Source: a bacterium
GTDB taxonomy: Bacteria; Zhuqueibacterota; QNDG01; JABMRT01
Assembly: GCA_011046415.1 (NCBI GenBank)
Contig: DSAP01000166.1
Coordinates: 1 to 40,804, forward strand
Length of the DNA stretch: 40,804 bases
Direction of reading: 5' to 3'
A model generated the notes under the pieces. It had not been told where the DNA came from. It did not search any database and saw only the letters and a list, made by a program, of their open reading frames with translations. Positions 7,568 to 16,044 of the stretch are shown one piece after another. The number at the start of each line of letters is the position of its first letter. Position 1 is the first letter of the stretch. Both the position numbers and the translations under genes were made by a program.

Positions 7568-8776
7568 ATGGATATTCAGCAAAGACCTCCAAGGATTCTG
7601 GCCTCGGCCGCAGTCGCGGTGATGCTCGGCGTTTTTTTCTGGTCGGCCCGGAGCGTGCTGTCACCGCTTGTGGTCGGGGGAATCGTCCTTTTTTTTCTCT
7701 TCGGATTGTGGGAGAATCCTCTGGCAAGACGGCTATCTGGGGTCATCGTCATCGTCATGGCCGTCTGGATTTTCCTGATAGCCCAATCCGTTTTCATGCC
7801 GCTGATTTTCGCATTTGTCCTCGCCTATCTCTTCAATCCACTCGTGGACAAGCTGACCGGTTTGAAGATTCCCCGTATCGCGGGCGTGGTCCTGGTCCTC
7901 TTGCTCGCGCTGGGTTCGGTCGTTCTGATCGGGGCGATTCTCATTCCCAGTATGGTTTCGGAGATCCAGGATCTGCTCAGACGCAGTGAAAACATGCCGG
8001 AACGTTTCATGGAACTCGTCGAAACCACCCTGCCCAGGGTGCTCAGGGTTTTGAGGATCGATCCGGCGACCCTGAAGGAAAGGGTCGCCGATCAGATGCC
8101 GACAAGCATCGATCAGGTGTTTTCGGGCATTCAAAAAGGGGTGTCGGGCGCGGGAAACTTTTTGGGACAACTTCTGAATCTGATCCTCGTCCCGGTCATG
8201 ACCTTTTATCTTCTCAAGGATTTCAGCCGGCTCGAATCCTGGTTCATGGGCCTGATCCCCCGGCAGCAGCGCGGCGTGGCGGTCTTTTATCTCTGGCGGT
8301 TCAACCGCATCCTAGGCGGATATCTGCGCGCCCAGGCGATCGTCTGCGTGTTCGTGGGGATTTCGACGGGGCTCGGGCTGGCCCTGTTCGGTATCCAGTT
8401 CGCCGTACTGATCGGCGTCGTGACCGGCCTGCTGAACATCGTCCCGTTTGTGGGCTTTTATACGAGTCTGGTGCTCGTCATCCTCATCGGATTGATCAGT
8501 CCCGATCCGGTTACGACCGTATTAAAAATCACCGGCGTGTTCCTGGTCGTCCAGACCATCGAGTCGTATGTGGTCTCCCCGAAAATCGTGGGCGACCGGG
8601 TCGGCCTGCATCCGGTGGCCGTCATCTTCTCCATCCTGATCTTTTCCCGGTTCTTCGGGTTCTGGGGGCTCCTGATCGGGGTGCCGACCGCGGCCGTCAT
8701 CAAGTTTTTTATCGATGAATGGAAGCGCCGCCAGAAACGGCGGGAATTGCTCGAGGCCGCGCGTCATGGGACTTGA
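7568..8776 (+). CDS. AI-2E/UPF0118 family membrane permease
   Basis: The 402-residue polytopic inner-membrane protein has about eight predicted membrane segments. Two hairpins of segments at the N-terminus are followed by a soluble helical region (~130-205, SEIQDLLRRSENMPERFMEL). After that comes the conserved family core (NLILVPVMTFYLLKDF, GGYLRAQAIVCVFVGI, LNIVPFVGFYTSLV, ESYVVSPKIVGDRVGLHPVAVI) and a basic tail. The PKIVG and LHP motifs are hallmarks of the AI-2E transporter family (TqsA, PerM, YdiK), whose members export signals or ions; the substrate cannot be told. It overlaps the radical-SAM gene by 11 nt, implying translational coupling with the DUF512-der unit. The SD before the ATG is weak, and an intrinsic terminator lies just upstream. 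Confidence 0.85.
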   Translation: MDIQQRPPRILASAAVAVMLGVFFWSARSVLSPLVVGGIVLFFLFGLWENPLARRLSGVIVIVMAVWIFLIAQSVFMPLIFAFVLAYLFNPLVDKLTGLKIPRIAGVVLVLLLALGSVVLIGAILIPSMVSEIQDLLRRSENMPERFMELVETTLPRVLRVLRIDPATLKERVADQMPTSIDQVFSGIQKGVSGAGNFLGQLLNLILVPVMTFYLLKDFSRLESWFMGLIPRQQRGVAVFYLWRFNRILGGYLRAQAIVCVFVGISTGLGLALFGIQFAVLIGVVTGLLNIVPFVGFYTSLVLVILIGLISPDPVTTVLKITGVFLVVQTIESYVVSPKIVGDRVGLHPVAVIFSILIFSRFFGFWGLLIGVPTAAVIKFFIDEWKRRQKRRELLEAARHGT

Positions 8777-10040
8777 GATAGAAGCCGTGGACGCGGGCAG
8801 CCTCGCGGAGCGCGCCGGCCTGCGTGCCGGTGACCGGGTCATGCGGGTCAACGGCCATGCCGTCCGCGATGTCATCGACTTTCAGTACCACGCCGCGGAT
8901 GAGGCGGTGCGGATCGGCTATGAACGGGACGGAACCGCCCGTTCCGTCGAAATCATTCGCGACCCCCGGATTCCGCTGGGAATCGAAGTGGAGCCCATGC
9001 GCTGCACGATCTGCGGCAACCGCTGCGTGTTCTGCTTCGTCGATCAGAATCCGCCCGGATTGCGCAAAACGCTGTACGTCAGGGACGAGGATTACCGCCT
9101 CTCCTTCCTGCACGGCAATTACGTGACCCTCACACGGGTGGGCGGGGCGGAACTCCGGCGCATCGTCTCGCTGCGGTTGTCGCCGCTTTATCTTTCCATC
9201 CATGCGACGGAATACCCCGTCCGCAAACGTCTGCTCGGCCTCGGCTCGGACGACCGTCTGCTCGAGAAGATGCGATTCCTCGCGGATCACGGCATCGAGA
9301 TGCACGGTCAGATCGTGCTCTGCCCGGGCCTCAACGACGGGGCCGTCCTGGAAAGGACGCTCCGCGATCTCGCGGCCTTTCATCCCGCGCTGCAGAGCGT
9401 GGCCGTCGTACCCGTCGGCCTGACGCGTCATCGGGAGGGTCTCCCGGTGCTGCGCCCCGCGGATGCGGATGCGGCGCGCGATATCCTGGCAGCCCTTGCG
9501 GATTTTCAGGCTTCCTGTCTGGGCAGGCTGGGCACCCGTTTCGTTTACGGTGCGGATGAATGGTATGTACTGTCCGGCGCGCCGCTTCCCGATCCGGACG
9601 CGTACGAGGGATATCCGCAGATCGAAAACGGCGTGGGACTGGTCCGCTCGTTCCTGGAAGACCTGATCCGCAAGGCGGAAACGTTTCCCGGGGAGATCGC
9701 GGACACCCTTCCGTCCCTCTGGGTCGTGGGCCAATCCGCGGCCCACGTGCTCGGGGCGGAGGCGCTCCCCGTTTTCCGCAGGATCCGGAATCTCGACCTC
9801 CGGATCAAGGCCGTACCGAACCGGTTTTTCGGTGCGTCCGTGACCGTGACCGGCCTCTTGTCCGGCCGGGACGTCCTGCACGCGCTGCAGGACGAGGCAG
9901 GACCGTACCGCGTGCTGATCCCGCCGGTCTGCCTGAATCCGGACGGTCTCTTCCTGGACGATCTCACCCCCGGGGACCTTTCCCGCGAACTGAACCGGCC
10001 CGTGCGCGTGCTCGCCGGTTTCGAGGATTTCTATGGATAA
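8766..10040 (+). CDS. DUF512 PDZ / radical-SAM-like protein
   Basis: ATG 8766 starts inside the end of the permease gene; the longer track start at 8715 is rejected. The 424-residue protein opens with a PDZ-like segment (LAERAGLRAGDRVMRVNG, residues ~10-35). A cysteine cluster follows, CTICGNRCVFCFVDQ, containing the CxxxCxxC arrangement of radical-SAM Fe-S clusters. The core has the family motifs YVTLTRVG, SPLYLSIHATEP-type and MHGQIVLCPGLNDG. The C-terminal half is the DUF512 domain (VPVGLTRHREGLP, GADEWYVLSG, YPQIENGVGLVRSF). This family is typically encoded next to der, as here, which supports the assignment. Its reaction is not known to me. Expression with der (8-nt overlap) hints at a link to ribosome or translation biology. 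Confidence 0.9.
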   Translation: MGLEIEAVDAGSLAERAGLRAGDRVMRVNGHAVRDVIDFQYHAADEAVRIGYERDGTARSVEIIRDPRIPLGIEVEPMRCTICGNRCVFCFVDQNPPGLRKTLYVRDEDYRLSFLHGNYVTLTRVGGAELRRIVSLRLSPLYLSIHATEYPVRKRLLGLGSDDRLLEKMRFLADHGIEMHGQIVLCPGLNDGAVLERTLRDLAAFHPALQSVAVVPVGLTRHREGLPVLRPADADAARDILAALADFQASCLGRLGTRFVYGADEWYVLSGAPLPDPDAYEGYPQIENGVGLVRSFLEDLIRKAETFPGEIADTLPSLWVVGQSAAHVLGAEALPVFRRIRNLDLRIKAVPNRFFGASVTVTGLLSGRDVLHALQDEAGPYRVLIPPVCLNPDGLFLDDLTPGDLSRELNRPVRVLAGFEDFYG

Positions 10041-11352
10041 ACCCATCGTCGCGATCGTCGGCCGGCCCAATGTCGGCAAATCGACGCTGTTCAACCGGAT
10101 CATCGGCCGCAAGGAGGCCATCGTGGACGACCAGCCCGGCGTCACCCGCGATCGCAAGTATGCGGACGCGGAGTGGCAGCAGGCGTTCTTCACGCTCATC
10201 GACACGGGCGGCTACATCCCGCGCACCGGGGATGTGATCGAGACAGGCGTCACCGCGCAGGTCCGGTACGCCATGGACGAGGCCGACCTGATCCTCTATG
10301 TGGTGGACGCCACCACGGACATCACCGATGTGGACGGCGATGTGGCCGAACTGCTGCGCAAGGGAGGGAAACACTGCATCCTCGTGGCGAACAAGGCCGA
10401 TAACCCGGCCCGCGAACTGGATGCGGCCCGGTTCTACCGGCTCGGCCTGGGAGAGGTCATGCCCGTTTCCGCGATCGGGGGGCGCGGCATCGGCGATCTC
10501 CTCTCGGCCGTCACGGCGCATCTGGCGGACCTGGACTTTGCGCCATCCGCCCCCCCCCTGGATGACGCGGTGCGGATCGCCGTCGTGGGGCGGCCCAACG
10601 CGGGCAAATCGACCTACATCAACACGGTACTCGGCGAGGAGCGGTTGCTGGTGACCGAGACACCGGGCACGACCCGCGACGCGGTGGATGTCCGGTTCAG
10701 GACGCGCGGGCGCGATGTCCTGTTCATCGACACGGCCGGCCTCCGCCGCCGCAAGCGGGTCAGCGAGGATGTGGAATTCTACAGCACGCTCCGCACGCGG
10801 AGGGCCATCGCGGGCTGCGACGTGGCGTGCGTATTCGTGGATGTGACCGAAGGCCCGACCCAGCAGGACATGCATGTGCTGAACGAGGTCATCGAAAGGC
10901 GGAAAGGCATCGTGGTCGTCGTCAATAAATGGGATGTGATCGCAGACGATCCGCATCAGGTCTGGCTCTACCGCCAGAACCTGGATCAAAAAATGCAGGG
11001 GCTGGACTACGTGCCCGTGCTCGAGATCTCCTGCAAATCCGGCCTCCGGGTGAAGCGCGTGCTCCGCATGGCGCTGGACGTGGCGGCGGAGCGGGAAAAG
11101 CGTATTCCTTCTCCGGATCTGAACCGGCTCATCGAGGCATTTCACAGGCACTATCAGCCTCCCGCGGTCCGGGGGAAACGGATCCGGGTGATGTACGGTG
11201 CTCAGATCGGGGTCAAGCCGCCGCTCTTCTCGTTCTTCCTGAATTACCCGGAACTGCTCAAGCCGGAATACAAACGGTATATGGAGAACCGGCTCCGCCG
11301 GGAGTTCGGATTCAGGGGCGTGCCCGTTTCGATGCTGTTCAGGAAAAAATAA
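10033..11352 (+). CDS. der: ribosome biogenesis GTPase Der (EngA)
   Basis: The 439-residue protein has two tandem GTPase domains and a KH-like C-terminal domain, the arrangement unique to Der. Domain 1 has P-loop GRPNVGKS (residues ~8-15), DTGG and NKAD. Domain 2 has GRPNAGKS (~185), the G2/G3 pair GTTRD and DTAGLRRR, and NKWD. The KH-like end carries HRHYQPPAVRGKRIRVMY and the closing R.EFGFRGVPVSMLFRKK. Der acts in 50S ribosomal subunit assembly. The length fits the family (about 435-500). The gene overlaps the DUF512 gene by 8 nt, and its stop is followed after 17 nt by the secreted protease gene. Confidence 0.97.
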   Translation: MDKPIVAIVGRPNVGKSTLFNRIIGRKEAIVDDQPGVTRDRKYADAEWQQAFFTLIDTGGYIPRTGDVIETGVTAQVRYAMDEADLILYVVDATTDITDVDGDVAELLRKGGKHCILVANKADNPARELDAARFYRLGLGEVMPVSAIGGRGIGDLLSAVTAHLADLDFAPSAPPLDDAVRIAVVGRPNAGKSTYINTVLGEERLLVTETPGTTRDAVDVRFRTRGRDVLFIDTAGLRRRKRVSEDVEFYSTLRTRRAIAGCDVACVFVDVTEGPTQQDMHVLNEVIERRKGIVVVVNKWDVIADDPHQVWLYRQNLDQKMQGLDYVPVLEISCKSGLRVKRVLRMALDVAAEREKRIPSPDLNRLIEAFHRHYQPPAVRGKRIRVMYGAQIGVKPPLFSFFLNYPELLKPEYKRYMENRLRREFGFRGVPVSMLFRKK

Positions 11353-11369
11353 AAAAGAGGAAGCGGATT

Positions 11370-13445
11370 GTGTTATCGGGATTTTCCGTGAGGCGATGGA
11401 TACTCGTGGTGCTGGCCGGTTTTACCGCCCCGGGATTCTCCGGCGACCGGATCCGGGAGGATCTGAACTCCGGCCGGATTTCTCAGGCGGATGCCGTGTA
11501 TTATGAGGCGCTCCGGCTGGTTTCTCCGGACGATCTTCCCGGACGGTATGCCCGGTCCGATCCGCCCGTGATCAAGAGCGGCACGCCGGCCGCCTTCGGT
11601 GTCCGTCAGGCCTGGTCCCGGTTGACCGCCGTACAGCGGGATCGGCTCCGCCCTGTCGCGACGCGTCCCCGGCTTCCGTTTTCTTATGTCAGCCCCGACG
11701 GCCTCTTCCGGGTTCATTATGACACCAGCGGAGTCCATGCCGTGCTTATCGAAGACCTGAACGGATCCGGTGTGCCCGATTATATCGAACGCGCGGCGGA
11801 ATATCTCGACCTGGCCTATGACGTCCAGATCCGGCAAATGGGATTCCGTGTCCCGCCCGCCGACCCCGTGGACGGTCCGGAATGGGACGCCTACATCGAG
11901 AACCTGCCGGGCACCTATGGATGGACGACGCCGGACGTCAAGGTCAGTGTCTCGCCGGACCGGTATACCGCGTACATGCGGTTCGACAACGACTACAATC
12001 ATACCTATTCGAAAGGGCTCGACGGCCTGCGCGTGACCACGGCCCATGAGTTCTTCCACGTCGTCCAGTTCGGCTACGTGGCGCGCGACGAATCCGGAAC
12101 CGGCGATTTGGATGACCGGTTCCTCATGGAGGCCTCCGCCACCTGGATGGAAGATGTCGTGCACGGCGATGTAAACGATTACCTGAATTATCTTCCCCAT
12201 TTTTTCAGCCGGAACAACGTCCGGTTCGATCATGTGGACGGCATCCGGGAATACGGTTTGTCGATCTGGTTCCATTTCCTGGAAAAGCGATATCCGGGCA
12301 TGCCGTTCATCCGGCTGATCTGGGAGACCCTCGTCACCTTTCCGGCGCTGCGGGCGCTGGACGAGGTGCTCACGGATTTCGGATCGTCTTTCGGTCGGCA
12401 GCTCGCCTTGTTTTACGGATGGAACCGGATGACCGGATCGCGGGCCGACACGATCCGGTTTTACCCGGAGGGCCATCTGTATCCGGAAATCCGGACGGAC
12501 GGCGCCTTCACCTTTACGAAAGACACGATGCTGACCGAATGGGTGCGGCCCACTGCGGCGCGCTATTACGAATTCAGGGAGGCCGACGGCTACAATCACA
12601 CGCTCATCCCGGTCAACACCGGATCGCCGGCCATGCTGAGCGGCGAGTGCAACGTCCCGCTCCTCATCCGCGATACCCATACGGCCTATACCGAAATCAG
12701 CCCGGGCCGCCATACGGGATTGCTGTCGGAGGACGATGTCGTCTGGGAGCTGACGGCCGTTGTCCGGGACCCGGACGGATCCGACCGGATGATCCGGGTG
12801 CCTACCACTCTGGACGCCCCCCTCGGTTCCATCTCCGGCATCGTCTGGCACGACGTCGACCGCAACGGATTGTTCGACGAAGAAATGGAAACTGGGATCC
12901 GGGACGTGCGGCTGTCTCTGACCGAAGCCGGGGAAGACGGGATTTTCGGATCTGAAGACGACGTCCTCTTCCCCGCGGCCGTGACACAGGCCGGCGGACG
13001 CTTCCGCTTTCCCGGACTCGAGCCGGGCGTGTACCGCGTCGAATTGAGCGACGCCACCCTGCCGGACGGTTTCGTGTCCACGACGGGCGACCCGGCCCGG
13101 ACGGTCATCCTGTCGGAAAACACGGATGTGACGTCTTTGCGTTTCGGTTTCGCGCCCCTCGACTGGCTGCCTGCGGCCTTCCCCCAGCCGTTTCATCCCG
13201 CGCTGCACGGGGAAATGAAGATCCCGTTCACCCTTCAGGAAGCCGGGACCGTACGGCTCGCGCTCTACACCTTGTCCGGTTACCGGCTGCTGGAAGAGAC
13301 CGCGCATTTCAGTGGCGGGCTCCATTTCTTCCGCTGGTCGGGGCTGGACAGCCGGGACCATCCGGTTCCGGCCGGCGTGTATCTGTATGTGCTGGAGGCC
13401 GATTCGCGGGTGCTGAGGCGGGAGAAAATCGCCGTCGTCCGATAA
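11370..13445 (+). CDS. secreted zinc metalloprotease with SdrD-B-like and T9SS-like C-terminal domains
   Basis: The open frame extends back into der, but GTG 11370 behind AGAGGAAG gives a signal peptide (WILVVLAGFTAPGFSG) and 691 residues. Residues ~95-330 form a metalloprotease domain with HEFFH (226-230) and a downstream acidic helix EASATWMED (~254), consistent with H, H and E zinc ligands; this resembles the MXAN_6640-type putative proteases. Residues ~485-585 are an SdrD-B/Cna-B-like domain (ISGIVWHDVDRNGLFDEEMETGI, GRFRFPGLEPGVYRVEL). The last ~90 residues match a FlgD/T9SS-type sorting-like Ig domain (FPQPFHP, GGLHFFRWSGLDSRDHPVPAGVYLYVLEA). It is probably exported and surface-anchored or released. 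Only 17 nt after der, it may be read through from that operon. Confidence 0.8.
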   Translation: MLSGFSVRRWILVVLAGFTAPGFSGDRIREDLNSGRISQADAVYYEALRLVSPDDLPGRYARSDPPVIKSGTPAAFGVRQAWSRLTAVQRDRLRPVATRPRLPFSYVSPDGLFRVHYDTSGVHAVLIEDLNGSGVPDYIERAAEYLDLAYDVQIRQMGFRVPPADPVDGPEWDAYIENLPGTYGWTTPDVKVSVSPDRYTAYMRFDNDYNHTYSKGLDGLRVTTAHEFFHVVQFGYVARDESGTGDLDDRFLMEASATWMEDVVHGDVNDYLNYLPHFFSRNNVRFDHVDGIREYGLSIWFHFLEKRYPGMPFIRLIWETLVTFPALRALDEVLTDFGSSFGRQLALFYGWNRMTGSRADTIRFYPEGHLYPEIRTDGAFTFTKDTMLTEWVRPTAARYYEFREADGYNHTLIPVNTGSPAMLSGECNVPLLIRDTHTAYTEISPGRHTGLLSEDDVVWELTAVVRDPDGSDRMIRVPTTLDAPLGSISGIVWHDVDRNGLFDEEMETGIRDVRLSLTEAGEDGIFGSEDDVLFPAAVTQAGGRFRFPGLEPGVYRVELSDATLPDGFVSTTGDPARTVILSENTDVTSLRFGFAPLDWLPAAFPQPFHPALHGEMKIPFTLQEAGTVRLALYTLSGYRLLEETAHFSGGLHFFRWSGLDSRDHPVPAGVYLYVLEADSRVLRREKIAVVR

Positions 13446-13451
13446 AAAGGC

Positions 13452-13480
13452 TTGCTTTTCAGGACGGAGTATATTAATTT
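13452..13480 (+). promoter_or_regulatory. candidate promoter for tRNA-Ala
   Basis: TTGCTT (13452-13457) and TAATTT (13475-13480) are 17 nt apart, ending 14 nt before the mature tRNA. TATATT at 13470 is a further AT-rich candidate. The -10 sequence is the same TAATTT seen at tRNA-Gly. Confidence 0.45.
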
Positions 13481-13483
13481 AAT

Positions 13484-13702
13484 GCGCGTTTTTTGGGGCT
13501 GTAGCTCAGCTGGGAGAGCGTTTGACTGGCAGTCAAAAGGTCGTCGGTTCGATCCCGATCAGCTCCACCGATTCTGAATTGCCTGTTTCACATGATTTTG
13601 CCGGATTCCGGGATCGTGTAGTGCAGGCTTTTTTTGCAGACTAGTTGAAGTTTATGATGACACTTGCCCTTTTCAAAGAATTAATTGAACCAAAAAACGC
13701 GC
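13484..13702. repeat. 13-bp inverted repeat flanking tRNA-Ala
   Basis: GCGCGTTTTTTGG at 13484-13496 recurs as its exact complement CCAAAAAACGCGC at 13690-13702. The left copy overlaps the first two bases of tRNA-Ala; the right copy lies 50 nt from the end of the TRAP permease gene. Both sit beside TTAATT. It may be chance in AT-rich DNA, a large stem, or a trace of rearrangement. Confidence 0.4.
13495..13567 (+). tRNA. tRNA-Ala (anticodon GGC)
   Basis: A full cloverleaf is visible. The acceptor is GGGGCTG/CAGCTCC (one G-U pair) with discriminator A, the D-stem is GCTC/GAGC, the anticodon stem TTTGA/TCAAA encloses CTGGCAG, and the T-arm is ATCGG-type with TTCGATC. Positions 34-36 are GGC, reading GCC/GCU alanine codons. 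CCA is not encoded. It stands alone between the protease gene and a convergent transporter block. Confidence 0.95.
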
Positions 13703-13751
13703 CTCTGAAAAATAGAAATTTTATGGCTCGCCGTTTGGCTTTTCTATGTCG

Positions 13752-15974
13752 TTAATCAGGAGAACAACGTTTAACCTGGAACCGCCCCGCCGCCCGCACC
13801 TTCTGAAACCCGAACAAGCCCAGAAAAATCAGCAACCCCACGGCCTGCATGACGAACCGGCCAAAGGGCATATACACCTCGAAGGCTCCCGGCCGGAACA
13901 TGGTGGCGCAGGCCAGGATCAAAATCAACCGTTCCAGCCAGGAACACCGCACCACCAGATAACCTTGCAGGGCCGAGGCAAAGGAAAACATGGCCGCCAG
14001 GCCGGTGACAAAAATCCAGCCGATCTTGAAGGGGTCGTCGATCCAGATGATCCGGCCGGTTTCGGTAATCCCGGAAATCATCAGAAGTTCATTGTTAAAC
14101 AAAAAAATAAAGGGCAGAATGGCCGTGCGCAGGTCATAGGTAAACCCCTGGATGCCGGTCTTGATGGGATCGGAACGGGCAATCGCCGATGCGGCATAGG
14201 CCGCCAGGCCCACGGGCGGGGTGTCGTCGGCCAAAATCCCGAAATAAAATACGAAGAGATGGGCCGCGACCAAGGGAAAAACGAGTCCGGCATCCGCGCC
14301 CAGTTGAATGATCACCGGAGCCGTAAGGGTGGCCATGATGATGTAGTTGGCCGTGGTGGGCATACCCATGCCCAGGATCAGACTGGTCATGGCCGTAAAG
14401 AGCAGCATGAGGACCATGTTACCCATGGAAATGGTGTCGATCAGCGTAATAAAACGGCCCACGAGTCCCGTGATGGTCACCACGCCCACGATGATGCCGG
14501 CCGTGGCCGTGGCGATCCCCACCGAAATCATGTTTCGGGCTCCGGCCAGAAGGCCGTTCCAGACATCCATCAGGCCCTGCCGGCAGGCCTGCCACATAAA
14601 CGCCTTCAGATCCAAGTTCGGGGCCAGTGTCTTGGCCCGGCGATGAACCCCCAGGCTGAGGTAAGCGATAATGGGACGTTGAACCCCCATGATCACCATC
14701 AAGGACTCGATCGCCAGCAGGGCCGATGTGACCGGGGAGCGGCGCAGGACCACCAGATAAAACAAAAGCACCCCCAGGGGAATCAGAAAATGCATGCCCC
14801 GCAGGAAGGTTTTTAACAGGGACGGCAGTTCGGCCCGGGGACTGGCTTTTAACCCCAGTTTGAGGGCCTCCAGATGCACCACATAAAACAGGGCCAGGTA
14901 GGAAATGATGGCCGGTAACAGGGCCGCCCGCACGACTTCCATGTAAGGCATGCCGATGATTTCAGCCATTATGAAGGCCGCGGCCCCCATAATGGGCGGC
15001 ATGAGCTGACCGTTGGTGGAAACGGCCACTTCCACGGCCGCGGCCTTGTATGCCGGCAGGCCCACTTTTTTCATCAGGGGAATGGTGAAGGTGCCGGTGG
15101 TGACGGTGTTGGCGATGGAAGAACCGGATACCAGCCCGGTCAAACCCGAAGCCACTACCGCGGCTTTGGCCGGCCCGCCGCGAAAGGTACCCAGTCCGGC
15201 AAAGGCCACATCAATGAAATATTTTCCGCCACCGGCCTTGTCCAGCAACGCGCCAAAGAGGACGAAAAGAAAGACGAAATCAACGGACACCCCTAGGGGA
15301 ATGCCGAAGACGCCCGTGGTGGAGAGATACATGTCACTGATCACAAAGTCCATGGGCACCCCCCGGTGCCGCAAGACCTCCGGCAAATGGGGACCGGCGA
15401 AAACATAGGCCAGAAAGATGATGGCCAGGATACTCAAGGCCGGTCCCAAGGCCCGGCGTGCCGCCTCCAGCAGCAGCACCAGAAGAATGATGCCCATCCA
15501 GACGTCGAGGACGTTGGGCAGTCCCTGACGGTAGATTAGGGCCTTGTAATCCCACCAGATATAAAGGGCCGCGGACGCGGCTAAAATCGCCATGACAATG
15601 TCATAAAACGGAATGCGGGTACGGATGGATTTTCGGGTGAAACGAGGCAGAATCTTGCGGATCCAGTCCGCCCGGATGGGGGGGCGGCGCTGTTTGTAGG
15701 CCGGATAGGCCAGGAAACAAAGACAGATGGCAAAGGCCAGGTGCCAGGCCCGGGCAATGTGGGAATTGATGGGCCTGTAGGCGATGCTGATCTGAAAGAT
15801 CGACCAGGCCAGGCAGAGGAGGGTCAATATCCAGGAGGCAATCCGACTCCTGGGTGCCCTGGCCCCGGCCTCCACCAAGGCCACGATGTCTTCGGCGTCC
15901 TGTCTTGGCCTGGTTTTGAGCGCTTCCTCCGGTAACGCGACTGGGGCGTCCGGTGCGGCGGGATGTTCGGCCAT
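13752..15974 (-). CDS. TRAP transporter fused 4TM/12TM permease (TAXI type)
   Basis: This 740-residue protein has about 17 predicted membrane segments. The N-terminal ~200 residues resemble the small DctQ-like subunit fused to the large DctM-like subunit, as is usual for TAXI-type TRAP systems. Recognisable DctM-like stretches include FGALLDKAGGGKYFIDVAFA, GGPAKAAVVASGLTGLVSGSS, NTVTTGTFTIPLMK, QLMPPIMGAAAFIMAEI, LILGMGMPTTANYI and FGILADDTPPVGLAAYAAS. TRAP permeases drive Na+ or H+ coupled uptake of organic acids delivered by a periplasmic binding protein. Its partner gene lies 70 nt upstream on the same strand. The pair runs opposite to its neighbours and is bordered by AT-rich DNA on both sides, so acquisition by transfer is possible. 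The substrate is unknown. Confidence 0.93.
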   Translation of the reverse strand: MAEHPAAPDAPVALPEEALKTRPRQDAEDIVALVEAGARAPRSRIASWILTLLCLAWSIFQISIAYRPINSHIARAWHLAFAICLCFLAYPAYKQRRPPIRADWIRKILPRFTRKSIRTRIPFYDIVMAILAASAALYIWWDYKALIYRQGLPNVLDVWMGIILLVLLLEAARRALGPALSILAIIFLAYVFAGPHLPEVLRHRGVPMDFVISDMYLSTTGVFGIPLGVSVDFVFLFVLFGALLDKAGGGKYFIDVAFAGLGTFRGGPAKAAVVASGLTGLVSGSSIANTVTTGTFTIPLMKKVGLPAYKAAAVEVAVSTNGQLMPPIMGAAAFIMAEIIGMPYMEVVRAALLPAIISYLALFYVVHLEALKLGLKASPRAELPSLLKTFLRGMHFLIPLGVLLFYLVVLRRSPVTSALLAIESLMVIMGVQRPIIAYLSLGVHRRAKTLAPNLDLKAFMWQACRQGLMDVWNGLLAGARNMISVGIATATAGIIVGVVTITGLVGRFITLIDTISMGNMVLMLLFTAMTSLILGMGMPTTANYIIMATLTAPVIIQLGADAGLVFPLVAAHLFVFYFGILADDTPPVGLAAYAASAIARSDPIKTGIQGFTYDLRTAILPFIFLFNNELLMISGITETGRIIWIDDPFKIGWIFVTGLAAMFSFASALQGYLVVRCSWLERLILILACATMFRPGAFEVYMPFGRFVMQAVGLLIFLGLFGFQKVRAAGRFQVKRCSPD

Positions 15975-16044
15975 CGGTGGCTTCCTATATTTGGTTATGG
16001 ATCCTGTTTTGCGACAGGCTCTTGAGGGGAGGCCGCCATACCGG

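Noticed and set aside
8709-10205. 498-residue minus-strand ORF
   Set aside because: Antisense to the DUF512 and der genes, which have clear motifs. Composition is typical of a shadow frame.
10929-11369. N-terminal extension of the metalloprotease ORF into der
   Set aside because: These residues overlap der out of frame; the GTG at 11370 has an SD and a signal peptide.
11373-13361. 662-residue minus-strand ORF
   Set aside because: It is the antisense shadow of the metalloprotease gene; it has no ribosome site and shows Arg/Gly/His-rich, fold-less composition. GC-rich codon bias opens such frames.
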